A stretch of DNA of 64,000 nucleotides, taken from assembly GCA_947645355.1 (NCBI GenBank), contig CANSCI010000002.1, forward strand, positions 1 through 64,000. The letters run 5' to 3'. A program made the translations under genes and the position numbers. Under the pieces are notes generated by a model. It was not told where the DNA came from and did no database searches. It saw only the letters and a program-made list of their open reading frames with translations. This DNA comes from an uncultured Dorea sp. Its GTDB lineage: Bacteria > Bacillota > Clostridia > Lachnospirales > Lachnospiraceae. Every line of letters starts with the position of its first letter. Positions within the stretch are counted from its first letter, which is position 1. Of the stretch, positions 16,655 to 26,000 are shown one piece after another.

Positions 16655-18196
16655 TTAACCTCCCAGATAGACGACAGGCACATCTTCTGTCCCGTATATC
16701 CACTTAATCTCTATACCGCTCTCCTCATACTGCTCCACATTATGATACAAAACATCTGACAGCATATAGTGGGTAAGGATGATTACATCCGGGTTGATCT
16801 CCCCGATCCGTTCGGGACCCGATACCTCTGCCGCAATCCTTTCGCCTATCTCCATATTCCCCCACAGCTTTTCATTCCTGTCTATGATATAGCTCTGAAA
16901 CTCAGGTTCTCCAAACCAATCCTGATAATCCTTCAAAAACTTTCTGGTCGTTGCACAGTTTGGATAAAAGACGACCTTTCGGTATTTTGCAGCCTTGATC
17001 TCTTCCAGTTTCTCTTTCCACCGGCCCTTTTCTGTCACTCTGCCGGATATCCTCTCATAAACATCCCGGATCCTGTCCACAATAGGCAGCGACTGGGTAC
17101 ATTTCCTCTCGCAGCTTCGGCAGGAAATGCACGGATTCTCTCCTTCCAGAGGGAACTCCACCCCATAATGCATCATTTCCTGTGTCAGGCGTATATTATC
17201 CAGCAGACTTTTGTCATCCCGCCGATACTGGCCTGCATATCTGCTGTTATCCCATTGCAGCACATTATAACTATACATCAGACTCTTGACGGGAATCCCG
17301 CGCGGGCAGCCTTTACAGTAATCACAGCCTGTACACAGCCCATTTTTCTGGTACAATTCCTTCTCGAAATAATCGGTATACTCCGGCCGGTACTCCTCCA
17401 TCTGTTCAATTGCCCTTATGTTGCACTTCATCTCCTCCAATGTCTGCATACCGGACAAGACACTAGTCACTGCCGGCTGAGAGTAGATATACTGGAGCGC
17501 CATCTGACAGATCTCGTCTGTATTCTCTGTGAGTTTCTGAAACAACTGCGGATTCTGAGGAAGCAATCCTCCCGCCAGAGAATTCATAGTCAAAATACCG
17601 GCTCCCAACTTGCGCGCCTTCTCCAATACAGGGCGCATCTGCACACAATTCAGCAAATGATATGTAATCGTGTAGCCCTCAAACTTTTCCTCCTCCATAA
17701 TCTGCATCGTCTCCTCTACGGTTGCGTGAGAAGACAGGCAGATATGGCGGATCAGCCCCTCCTTCTTAGCCTCCAGAAATCCTTCATAAATACCTCCGGG
17801 CTTCATGATCTCCTGATACTCCTCATAGGATTTCACAGCCTGGGCAAAACAAAGATCCGCAGTTTGTATATTCAGGGCGCGCAGCTGCTCTCTGATATCC
17901 TGGACGGCGCCCTGCTTCGTTCTGTCCGTATGGTTCAGCATCATTTTAACAGAGACATAAACCTCTTTCCTGCCCCCAATCTCCTCCAGTGCCCTCTTAA
18001 GGATCGGGAATGCCTTCTTATTCGAATAATTCCTGGCAACATCTATGTAATTGACACCCCTGTCCACTGCATAGGTCACCATCCTGACCGCCTGCTGCAT
18101 CCCTTCTTCCGTCAGCATCTCCGGCGGAAACCGGTTCATTCCGAATCCAAGTCCTGACAGCCAGAGATCTGTCTTTCCAAATCTGCGATATTCCAT
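16655..18196 (-). CDS. Aldo-keto reductase with two [4Fe-4S] motifs and a C-terminal extension
   Basis: A 513-residue protein. Residues 1-270 are an aldo-keto reductase barrel: FGKTDLWLSGLGFG, Asp52 and Tyr57 in IDVARNYSNKK, Lys84 in SVKMM. The catalytic His of the tetrad is replaced: the position expected in CFAQAV is Gln119. Two cysteine clusters follow, CTGCDYCKGC (288-297) and CISCRSCERKC (356-366), each able to hold a [4Fe-4S] centre. The last 120 residues (KVVFYPNCATTRKFLKDY onward) look Rossmann-like and are not part of standard AKRs. It is the second gene of the operon, 12 bases behind the VOC gene. A ferredoxin-linked redox step on the pathway intermediate is plausible; specificity is unknown. 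Confidence 0.82.
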   Translation of the reverse strand: MEYRRFGKTDLWLSGLGFGMNRFPPEMLTEEGMQQAVRMVTYAVDRGVNYIDVARNYSNKKAFPILKRALEEIGGRKEVYVSVKMMLNHTDRTKQGAVQDIREQLRALNIQTADLCFAQAVKSYEEYQEIMKPGGIYEGFLEAKKEGLIRHICLSSHATVEETMQIMEEEKFEGYTITYHLLNCVQMRPVLEKARKLGAGILTMNSLAGGLLPQNPQLFQKLTENTDEICQMALQYIYSQPAVTSVLSGMQTLEEMKCNIRAIEQMEEYRPEYTDYFEKELYQKNGLCTGCDYCKGCPRGIPVKSLMYSYNVLQWDNSRYAGQYRRDDKSLLDNIRLTQEMMHYGVEFPLEGENPCISCRSCERKCTQSLPIVDRIRDVYERISGRVTEKGRWKEKLEEIKAAKYRKVVFYPNCATTRKFLKDYQDWFGEPEFQSYIIDRNEKLWGNMEIGERIAAEVSGPERIGEINPDVIILTHYMLSDVLYHNVEQYEESGIEIKWIYGTEDVPVVYLGG

Positions 18197-18208
18197 ACTC
18201 GAATCTCC

Positions 18209-18661
18209 TTATGTATTTTCGATCAATTCCAGATAATTTCCTTCTATATCCCGGCAGAAGGCCATATAATTCCCATTCTCCTGCACTTGCATCGGATCAC
18301 AGACCGGCTGTCCGCCGTGCTCCTGCACATTCCGGTACACATCGTGGATATGTGCCACCCCAAGCCCGATATGAGCCATTCCGGGTGCAAACAGGGCGCC
18401 GTCCACACATTTCTCCTCATTATCAGGAACACAGACCAGCTCCAGCATATCTCCCTGCCCCTTTTCCTTCCCAAAAGGCGTCAGCAGTTTACAGATCAGC
18501 ACTTTGGCGCCCTTCCTTTTCAAGATCCTGCCGATGTGATCTCCAGAATCCTCATAGCGCGTCAGTTCCAGAAATCCCAGAGCCTCCTTGTAAAAGTCTA
18601 TCATTCCCTGAAAATCTCTGACATAAATACCGACATGCTTCATGTATTTTATCTTTTCCAT
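18209..18661 (-). CDS. VOC superfamily protein (glyoxalase / epimerase type)
   Basis: A 150-residue vicinal-oxygen-chelate protein with two beta-alpha-beta-beta-beta repeats. Candidate metal ligands sit in the expected strands: His in MKHVGIYVRD, Glu in MLELVCVP, His in MAHIGLGVAHI and Glu in NYLELIENT. The family includes glyoxalase I, methylmalonyl-CoA epimerase, dioxygenases and the C7-cyclitol epimerases (ValD, CetB) that act next to sugar phosphate cyclases. The last is suggestive because a sugar phosphate cyclase is in the same operon, but nothing in the sequence proves it. It is the first gene after the promoter at 18706-18735. Confidence 0.82.
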   Translation of the reverse strand: MEKIKYMKHVGIYVRDFQGMIDFYKEALGFLELTRYEDSGDHIGRILKRKGAKVLICKLLTPFGKEKGQGDMLELVCVPDNEEKCVDGALFAPGMAHIGLGVAHIHDVYRNVQEHGGQPVCDPMQVQENGNYMAFCRDIEGNYLELIENT

Positions 18662-18705
18662 CTATCGCCCTCACCGAAATATTTTCTTCAATATTTTCCT
18701 TTTTT

Positions 18706-18735
18706 AGTATACCCTTCAACCTCCTGAATTGTCAA
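18706..18735 (-). promoter_or_regulatory. Promoter of the nine-gene operon
   Basis: On the - strand TTGACA (18735-18730) and TATACT (18711-18706) are separated by 18 bases. The VOC start codon is 45 bases downstream of the -10. No other comparable promoter was noticed inside the operon, so the nine genes probably share this one. Confidence 0.72.
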
Positions 18736-18835
18736 CAATCAGGGGCGAAGTCAAAGCCGCCGACGCGAATGTTTATATACATCCGCATCTGCGGCTCTTC
18801 ATCCTTTGCAGCGCAATATTCTGATTATATGTACA

Positions 18836-21406
18836 TTAGCAGGTCGCTCCGCCGACAACCGTCTTTTCCAGTATTTTACTCTTGTCGATCCTGCTGTTCA
18901 GAAGTTTATCCTGTGCATATTCAAATCCCAGACGTGCGATCGTATCCGCAAAACGTTCCCCTGAGATCCCCTCGTCACGGAAGAAAAGTATCGCACGCTC
19001 CACAAGCTCCACAACTTCCTCCTCCGAGGTAAAGATCTTATCAAGCGGGCGGCCCTCCGCCACCTTCTTGCCCCATCTTCCGCCGATATATACCTTATAC
19101 CCGACAGCTGCCTCACCCAGCGCGCCGAACGGGCAGCTGGATATACAGCGTCCGCAATGATTGCAGGTATCCTCCGGGATCCTGATCTTACCGTCCTCCA
19201 TCTGAGCCACATGGATCGGGCACGCCTTCTCCACCTGGCATACTTTACACCCGCGGCATTTTGACAAGTCAATCTCAGGCAGACGCTGGCCGATGATCCC
19301 AAGGTCGTTAAGATCCGGTTTTACACAGTTATTCGGACATCCGCCCACCGCAATCTTGAATTTGTGAGGAAGCGATACTCCATGATATCCTGTATAGAAT
19401 AGATCATGCAGGCGCTCCGACAGAGAAAAAGTATCAATCAGCCCATACTGGCAGGTTGTCCCCTTGCAGGACACCACGGGCCGCACCTTCGACCCGGTTC
19501 CTCCGGTCTCGAGACCTGCCTCCTCCAGAAATGCCCTGAGCGGCTCGATATTGTCATACAAAACTCCCTGGATCTCCAGCGTAAGTCTGGTCGTCATTGT
19601 AACTTCCCCGGATCCGAACTTCTCGGCTGCCTTGGCAATCTTTTTCTGCTCTTCGGCCGTGATCTTTCCGTTCCGCGTGATGACACGTACATTGAATACA
19701 TCATCATATCTCTTATCCTGAAGACATCCGAGCCCTTTCACTCTCTTAATCTCTTCTGCCGAAAGCTTCTTCCCGTCACGGGGCACACGAACCTCGTTGA
19801 ACATTGCGCCGCCCTCCAATACAAGGGTATTGGTGTATCCGAAGGCTTTCAGGCGGTTCTGGAGGAAATAGCCCCTCTTTCCTTTCGCACAGACAAGCAG
19901 AAGCCTTGCATCCTTCTCAATTCCTTCTAACGGCCCGTCCACCGTCGTCAGATCGATCCAGCGCGCATTTTGAAGCGCCGGAGCCGGCTGTACATCCAGT
20001 ACTGTATAGCCTTTGGCCGCCCCGGCCGCATACTCTGCCGGGCTCATGCTCTCCAGAACTTTATCCAGCTTATTTTCCAGAATATAGCAGGCTGTCACAA
20101 ACGGGTGGATGGCCGTCGAAAACGGCGGCGCATACGCAAAGTCCATAGTGTCGAAATCATCTATTTTCATTCCCTGGGAGATTCCGGCAACTGCAATATC
20201 CACTATCTTATCTACCGCGCCTGCCCCCAGCACCTGAATGCCGAGAAGTCTGCGGCTCTCTCTGTCTGCCGTCAGCTTCATAATAAATGACGACGCTCCC
20301 GGATAGTAGTGCGCCTTGTCATCCAGAATGCAGACAACAGATACCGCATCGTATCCTGCTGCCTTCGCCTGCATCTCTGTAAGCCCTGTCCTGCCCCCGT
20401 TCAAAGTCGGCAGAATCCGCACAACCCCTGTGCCGAGGCATCCGCCGTAGCCTCTTCCCTGTCCGTAAAGCCCCTTCGCCAGAGCCCTCGCCGCAAGATT
20501 GGCCGTGGAACCCATTGCCGACCACTGCATGGCTCCTGTAACTGCATGTTTCACGACAGCACAGTCCCCCACCGCATAAATATCCGGAAGATTGGTCTCA
20601 AGCTTCTCATTTACTATAATGGTACCTTTCATCATCTCAATCCCAGAATCCGCCAGGAATCCCGTACACGGGCGAACCCCGATGGCCAGGATCACCACGT
20701 CTGCCAAAAGGCTGCCATTGTCCGTCGCCACACTCTCTGCACGCTGATCCCCCAAGATACCTGCAAGGCTTGTGGACGTAAGCACGCGCATCCCTGCCGC
20801 CTTAATCTGACGCTTTGCATAGGATGCCATCTCCTCGTCAAATGCATTGGGCATGATCTGGGGCGCCGCATCGATCACCGTCACATGCAGCCCCTGTGCC
20901 ATCAGGTTCTCTGCTACCTCCAGGCCGATAAACCCGGCTCCGCACACCACTGCTTTTCTGCAATTCTCCTTCTCTATGTACGCCCGGACCGCCACGGCGT
21001 CGTCCGGCGTGCGGACACAGAACACCCCCGGAAGCTTTGTACCTTCTACCGGCGGCACGAACGGCTCTGCGCCCGTGGCAATGATAAGTTTGTCATACGT
21101 TTCTGTGAAGGTCTCTCCGCCAATACGACAAAATGTCACCTGCCGGTTCTTTTCGTCCACCCCCGTTGCCTCACAGCCTGTAAATACCTCGGCCCCTGTA
21201 AGCCCTGCGTATTTGGCAGGGAAATTTACAATCAATTCTTCTCTTGTACCGATATCTCCCCCGATATAATACGGAAGTCCGCAGCCGGCATATGAGATGT
21301 CCGTGCCCTTGGTAAAGACTTTTACCTGCGCGTTCCGGTCACACCTTTTGAGTTTCGCCGCGGCTTTTGTCCCCGCAGCAACACCCCCTAAAACCACATA
21401 TTTCAT
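18836..21406 (-). CDS. CoA-disulfide-reductase-like / rhodanese / siroheme sulfite-reductase-type fusion protein
   Basis: An 856-residue fusion. Residues 1-445 are a flavoprotein disulfide reductase: VVLGGVAAGTKAA for FAD, Cys42 in ISYAGCGLPYYIGG at the position of the CoA-disulfide reductase cysteine, and VCGAGFIGLEVAENL for NAD(P). Residues about 455-545 are a rhodanese with active Cys506 in LLVCAKGKRG. Residues about 560-715 form a nitrite/sulfite reductase half with C647, C652, C690 and C694 (CKGTTC...GGCPNNC) for siroheme-[4Fe-4S]. The ferredoxin motifs CRGCKVC...CP and CNHCGRCISSCP follow at 717-758. A sulfur-reducing role (persulfide, thiosulfate or sulfite) is inferred. The ATG at 21406 follows a GGGAGG site and starts at the FAD motif. 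It has its own promoter. Confidence 0.82.
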   Translation of the reverse strand: MKYVVLGGVAAGTKAAAKLKRCDRNAQVKVFTKGTDISYAGCGLPYYIGGDIGTREELIVNFPAKYAGLTGAEVFTGCEATGVDEKNRQVTFCRIGGETFTETYDKLIIATGAEPFVPPVEGTKLPGVFCVRTPDDAVAVRAYIEKENCRKAVVCGAGFIGLEVAENLMAQGLHVTVIDAAPQIMPNAFDEEMASYAKRQIKAAGMRVLTSTSLAGILGDQRAESVATDNGSLLADVVILAIGVRPCTGFLADSGIEMMKGTIIVNEKLETNLPDIYAVGDCAVVKHAVTGAMQWSAMGSTANLAARALAKGLYGQGRGYGGCLGTGVVRILPTLNGGRTGLTEMQAKAAGYDAVSVVCILDDKAHYYPGASSFIMKLTADRESRRLLGIQVLGAGAVDKIVDIAVAGISQGMKIDDFDTMDFAYAPPFSTAIHPFVTACYILENKLDKVLESMSPAEYAAGAAKGYTVLDVQPAPALQNARWIDLTTVDGPLEGIEKDARLLLVCAKGKRGYFLQNRLKAFGYTNTLVLEGGAMFNEVRVPRDGKKLSAEEIKRVKGLGCLQDKRYDDVFNVRVITRNGKITAEEQKKIAKAAEKFGSGEVTMTTRLTLEIQGVLYDNIEPLRAFLEEAGLETGGTGSKVRPVVSCKGTTCQYGLIDTFSLSERLHDLFYTGYHGVSLPHKFKIAVGGCPNNCVKPDLNDLGIIGQRLPEIDLSKCRGCKVCQVEKACPIHVAQMEDGKIRIPEDTCNHCGRCISSCPFGALGEAAVGYKVYIGGRWGKKVAEGRPLDKIFTSEEEVVELVERAILFFRDEGISGERFADTIARLGFEYAQDKLLNSRIDKSKILEKTVVGGATC

Positions 21407-21503
21407 TTTCATTTCCCTCCCTGTATTTTCATTTTTCATCTGAGATCTGCTTATTTGACTTTTCATAGACACCGTAAGTCCGATAATGGAATCATTTCTA
21501 TAA

Positions 21504-21532
21504 ATTATACAGGTTGTCCTTCCATTCGTCAA
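21504..21532 (-). promoter_or_regulatory. Promoter of the sulfur-reductase fusion gene
   Basis: On the - strand TTGACG (21532-21527), 17 bases, then TATAAT (21509-21504); the start codon is about 98 bases downstream. The ten bases TTGACGAATG at the -35 are identical to those at the ABC transporter promoter near 7530. No terminator was recognised between the gltD stop and this promoter. Confidence 0.8.
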
Positions 21533-21574
21533 CAAATGAACAAATCCTCTATACAGGTATTTATCTGACTTCTG

Positions 21575-23059
21575 TCACAGGTTCGTATACCCCATCAGAG
21601 AGTTATCCACAGCTTTCGCCGCCTGCCGCCCCTCCTCGATTGCCCAGACTACCAGTGATTGTCCCCGGTGCATATCCCCGGCAGTAAAGACGCCGGGCAC
21701 ACTTGTCTCATATCCATTTTCCCCTGTCTTTACGTTCGTCCTCTCATTCAGGTCTATCTTAAATGCATCTGCCACATACTGCTGCACCCCTAAAAATCCT
21801 GCCGCAATAAGCACCAGCTCCGCCTCAATTACCTTTTCGCTTCCTTCCACCGGTACCATCCGGACTCTGCCGGATGATTCGTCTCTTTCGGTTTTCAACA
21901 TTACCGTGATTACTTTTTTTACATTTCCGTTTTTATCCTTCCGAAACTCTTTGACTGTCGTGCGGTAGATGCGTGGATCATGTCCGTACAGGGCAATTGC
22001 TTCCTCCTGTCCGTAATCCGTCTTCAGAACCTTCGGCCACTGAGGCCATGGATTCGTCTCCGCCCTTTTTTCGGGAGGCTTTGGCATCATCTCCAGCTGC
22101 GTGACAGACCGTGCGCCCAGACGGATGGCCGTCCCGACGCAGTCATTTCCCGTATCTCCGCCGCCGATCACCAGCACATGCTTCCCTTTTGCCTGTACAT
22201 AGGACTGATCTTCAAGACCGGAGTCCAACAGGCTCTTTGTCACGGAAGCAAGAAAGTCTACCGCAAAGAAAATATTCCCCGCATCCCGGCCCGGCGCGTC
22301 AATATCCCGGGGGCGGGACGCCCCGCAGGCCAGTATGATCCGGTCGAACTGCTTCCTCAACTCCCCGGGGGAAAGATCCCGGCCTGCGTCTGTATTGGTT
22401 CGGAACACGACGCCCTCCGCCTCCATCAGACGAATCCGACGGTCAATCACCTGCTTATCCAGCTTCATATTGGGGATCCCGTAGCGGAGCAGTCCGCCGA
22501 TCCGGTCCGAGCGCTCATACACCGTGACCTGGTGCCCGCGCCGGCAGAGCTGCTGGGCCGCTGCAAGCCCTGCCGGGCCGCTGCCGATCACCGCCACCTT
22601 CTTCCCGGTACGGATCTTCGGCGGCTGCGGCGTCACCCATCCCTCCTCGTAAGCATGCTCAATGATTGCCCTCTCGTTCTCCTTCGTGGCCACCGGCTCG
22701 CCGTCCAGGTTGCAGGTACAGGCCGCCTCGCACAGAGCCGGGCAGACCCTGCATGTAAATTCCGGGAAACAATGGGTACTGGCCAGGCGCTCGTAGGCCT
22801 GCCTCCAGTTGCCGCTGTAAACCAGGTCATTGGTCTCCGGCACCAGATTGCAAAGCGGACAGCCGGATGCCATCCCCGCAAGCATGCCGCCGTTCTGGCA
22901 GAAAGGAACTCCGCACTCCATACATCGCGCTCCCTGCTTCTGCTGCTCTTTCAACGGAAGAGGGGTACGGAACTCCCGAAAATGGCGGATTCGCTCCAAC
23001 GGCTCCTCTACCTTCGCGGTTTTTCTCTCATAATCTATAAATCCTGTTGCTTTTCCCAT
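21575..23059 (-). CDS. gltD: Glutamate synthase small (beta) subunit
   Basis: GltD takes electrons from NADPH through FAD and Fe-S centres to the large subunit, which converts glutamine and 2-oxoglutarate to two glutamates. The 494-residue protein has the N-terminal cysteine sets CMECGVPFC, CPLCNLVPE and CRVCPALCEAAC for [4Fe-4S] clusters, GSGPAGLAAAQQL for FAD, and IGGGDTGNDCVGTA for NADPH. The C-terminal GVFTAGDMHRGQSLVVWAI is the FAD-capping motif. The ATG at 23059 (MGKATGFIDY, typical GltD start) has an AAGGGGG site seven bases ahead; an upstream ATG at 23065 overlaps the gltB stop. It is the last gene of the car-glt operon. Confidence 0.95.
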   Translation of the reverse strand: MGKATGFIDYERKTAKVEEPLERIRHFREFRTPLPLKEQQKQGARCMECGVPFCQNGGMLAGMASGCPLCNLVPETNDLVYSGNWRQAYERLASTHCFPEFTCRVCPALCEAACTCNLDGEPVATKENERAIIEHAYEEGWVTPQPPKIRTGKKVAVIGSGPAGLAAAQQLCRRGHQVTVYERSDRIGGLLRYGIPNMKLDKQVIDRRIRLMEAEGVVFRTNTDAGRDLSPGELRKQFDRIILACGASRPRDIDAPGRDAGNIFFAVDFLASVTKSLLDSGLEDQSYVQAKGKHVLVIGGGDTGNDCVGTAIRLGARSVTQLEMMPKPPEKRAETNPWPQWPKVLKTDYGQEEAIALYGHDPRIYRTTVKEFRKDKNGNVKKVITVMLKTERDESSGRVRMVPVEGSEKVIEAELVLIAAGFLGVQQYVADAFKIDLNERTNVKTGENGYETSVPGVFTAGDMHRGQSLVVWAIEEGRQAAKAVDNSLMGYTNL

Positions 23060-23061
23060 GG

Positions 23062-26000
23062 TCATACCCCCTTTGTCTCTTTCTGAAAGCTTTCGTAGAA
23101 GGCCTCCATCTGTGCCTGCCGGGCGCTCATGCCCTTCTCCTCCAGCCTGGCGGCAAGCGCCGTCATCTTCTTATAATCATACGGGATGATCTTCTTGAAC
23201 TTGGGAAGATATTGTTCAAAATCATCCAGAATCCGCTTGCCGCGCTCTGATCCTGTCGCCTGCACATGCTCCTCGATCAGCGACTTCAGCTCCTGTATAT
23301 CGTATTTGTTCTCCAGCCCTTCAATAGAAATCATGTCTTTGTTCAGATTCCGGTACAGATGGCTGTCCTCATCCAGCACATAGGCAATCCCGCCGCTCAT
23401 GCCCGCCGCAAAATTTTTGCCCGTCTTTCCAAGCACTACGACTCTGCCGCCGGTCATATATTCGCAGCCGTGCTCGCCGACGCCTTCCACCACGGCATAC
23501 GCCCCGGAATTGCGGACGGCAAAACGCTCTCCTGCCACACCGTTGATAAATGCTTTCCCACTGGTGGCTCCATATAAGGCTACATTTCCTGCAATGATAT
23601 TCTCCTCCGCCCGATAGCCGCGCTCCTTCGGCGGATAGACGACCATCTTTCCGCCGGAAAGGCCTTTTCCATAATAATCATTGGTATCCCCGCACAGAGT
23701 CAAAGTCAGACCGGCAGGGATAAATGCGCCGAAGCTCTGTCCGCCGGCGCCGGTACACACCACCTTTATGGTATCCTCCGTAAGCCCGTCCTTGTGGCAT
23801 CTTGTGATCTCTGCCCCAAGAATCGTCCCCAGCGCCCTGTCCGTATTTCCCACCTGCAGTTCTACGGATGCAGGCGTGCCGTTTGTGACCGCAGTTCTAA
23901 GCTTCTTAAGAAGCACCCTCATATCCAGCGTCCGGGAAAGCTGAAAATCATATTTCTTCAGCGGGTCAAAGATTACATTCTGGTTTTCTTTGCCAAGGGG
24001 CCGGTAAAGGATCTCCGACAGATCCATTTTCCCGGCCATGGGGGAAGCAGCGTCCTCTTTCATCCTCAGCAGATCACTTCTCCCTACCATCTCATCTACG
24101 GTACGCACGCCCAGCCTGGCCATATACTCCCGAAGCTCCTGCGCGATAAACCGCATAAAGTTCTCCACGTATTCCGGTTTTCCTTTAAACCGCCTGCGAA
24201 GCTCAGGGTTCTGTGTGGCCACTCCTACCGGACAGGTATCCAGGTTGCAGACCCGCATCATCACACACCCCATCGTTACCAGCGGGGCAGTGGCAAACCC
24301 GAATTCCTCCGCGCCGAGAAGCGCCGCTACAGCAACATCCCGCCCGCTCATCAGTTTGCCGTCGGTCTCAATACGGACACGGTTCCTGAGCCCGTTTGCA
24401 AGCAGTGTCTGATGAGTCTCGGCAAGACCCAGCTCCCAGGGGAGTCCCGCGTTGTGGATAGAGCTCTCCGGCGCCGCCCCGGTTCCTCCGTCGTATCCCG
24501 AGATCAGGATCGTCTGTGCCCCGGCCTTGGCCACGCCTGCGGCCACAGTCCCCACCCCGGCCTCTGAAACCAGTTTTACAGAGATGTCCGCATATTGATT
24601 GGCATTTTTCAGGTCATAGATCAGCTGTGCCAGATCCTCGATGGAATAAATATCATGGTGCGGCGGCGGTGAGATCAGGCTGACGCCCGGTGTAGAGTGC
24701 CTTGTCCTGGCGATCCACGGATATACCTTCCTTGCGGGCAGATGTCCGCCCTCCCCCGGTTTTGCGCCCTGGGCCATCTTAATCTGAATCTCCTTTGCGC
24801 TGACCAGATATCTGCTTGTAACTCCAAAACGTCCGGATGCCACCTGTTTGATGGCGGAGCAGCGGTCATTGCCGCTGCCCGCAGAGTCCAGGCGCTCTTC
24901 ACTCTCGCCTCCCTCGCCGGTATTGGACTTGCCGTGGAGACGGTTCATGGCGGCTGCCAGCGTCTCATGGGCCTCCTGTGAGATGGAACCGTAGGACATA
25001 GCCCCTGTCTTAAATCTTCTGACGATGGCGTCCACAGCCTCCACTTCTTCGATGGGGACAGCCTCATCCGGATACCGAAACTCCATCAGGTTCCTCAGAT
25101 TGCCGCTTCGTTCTTCATCCACCTTATTGGTATACTGCTTGAACAGCTCATAATCTCCTGTCCACGCAGACTGCTGCAGCAGGTGAATGGTCTCCGGATT
25201 GTAGCGGTGTTCCTCGCCGCCGCTTCTGCGCTTATGTTTTCCCATACTGTCAAGGTTTAAATCTACGGTAAGCCCCAGCGGATCAAAAGCTCTGGAATGA
25301 TAATCTTCCACCTGTGACGCGATATCTTCCATGGTAATACCGCCCACTCTGCTCACCGTGCCGGAGAAATACTGGTCCGTCACATCCCGGGAGAGACCGA
25401 CAGCCTCAAAGATCTTGGCTCCCTGGTAGGACTGTATGGTGGAAATCCCCATCTTGGACGCGATCTTCACGATCCCGTGGAGGACAGCCCCATTGTAGTC
25501 TTCCACCGCCGCATAGTAATCTTTGTTAAGCATCCCTTCATCGATCAGCTCATGGATGGCATCCAACGCCAGATACGGATTCACCGCACAGGCGCCATAA
25601 CCGAGCAGCGCCGCGAAATGATGCACCTCTCTCGGCTCCCCGGATTCCAGAATCAGCGCCAGCGAGGTCTGCTTTTTTGTGTTTACCAGATGTTGATGCA
25701 CCGCGGACACAGCCAGAAGAGACGGAATGGGCATGTGATTCTCATCCACGCCCCGGTCAGAAAGGATCAGTATATTGGCTCCGTCCTTATAGGCTTTGTC
25801 CACCTCCACGAACAGCCGGTCAATGGCACGCTCAAGCCTTGTACTCTTATAATAAATGATCGGCACCACCGCAACACGGAAACCGTCTCTCTCCATCTGT
25901 CTGATCTTCAGCATATCCGTGTTCGTCAGGATCGGGTTATTGATTTTCAGTACCTGGCAGTTTTCCGCCTTTTCCTCCAGAAGATTGCCCTTCTTCCCGA

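Noticed and set aside
16769-18157. A 462-codon open frame on the + strand opposite the aldo-keto reductase gene
   Set aside because: The reverse frame has no recognisable domain, while the opposite strand encodes a complete enzyme with conserved motifs.
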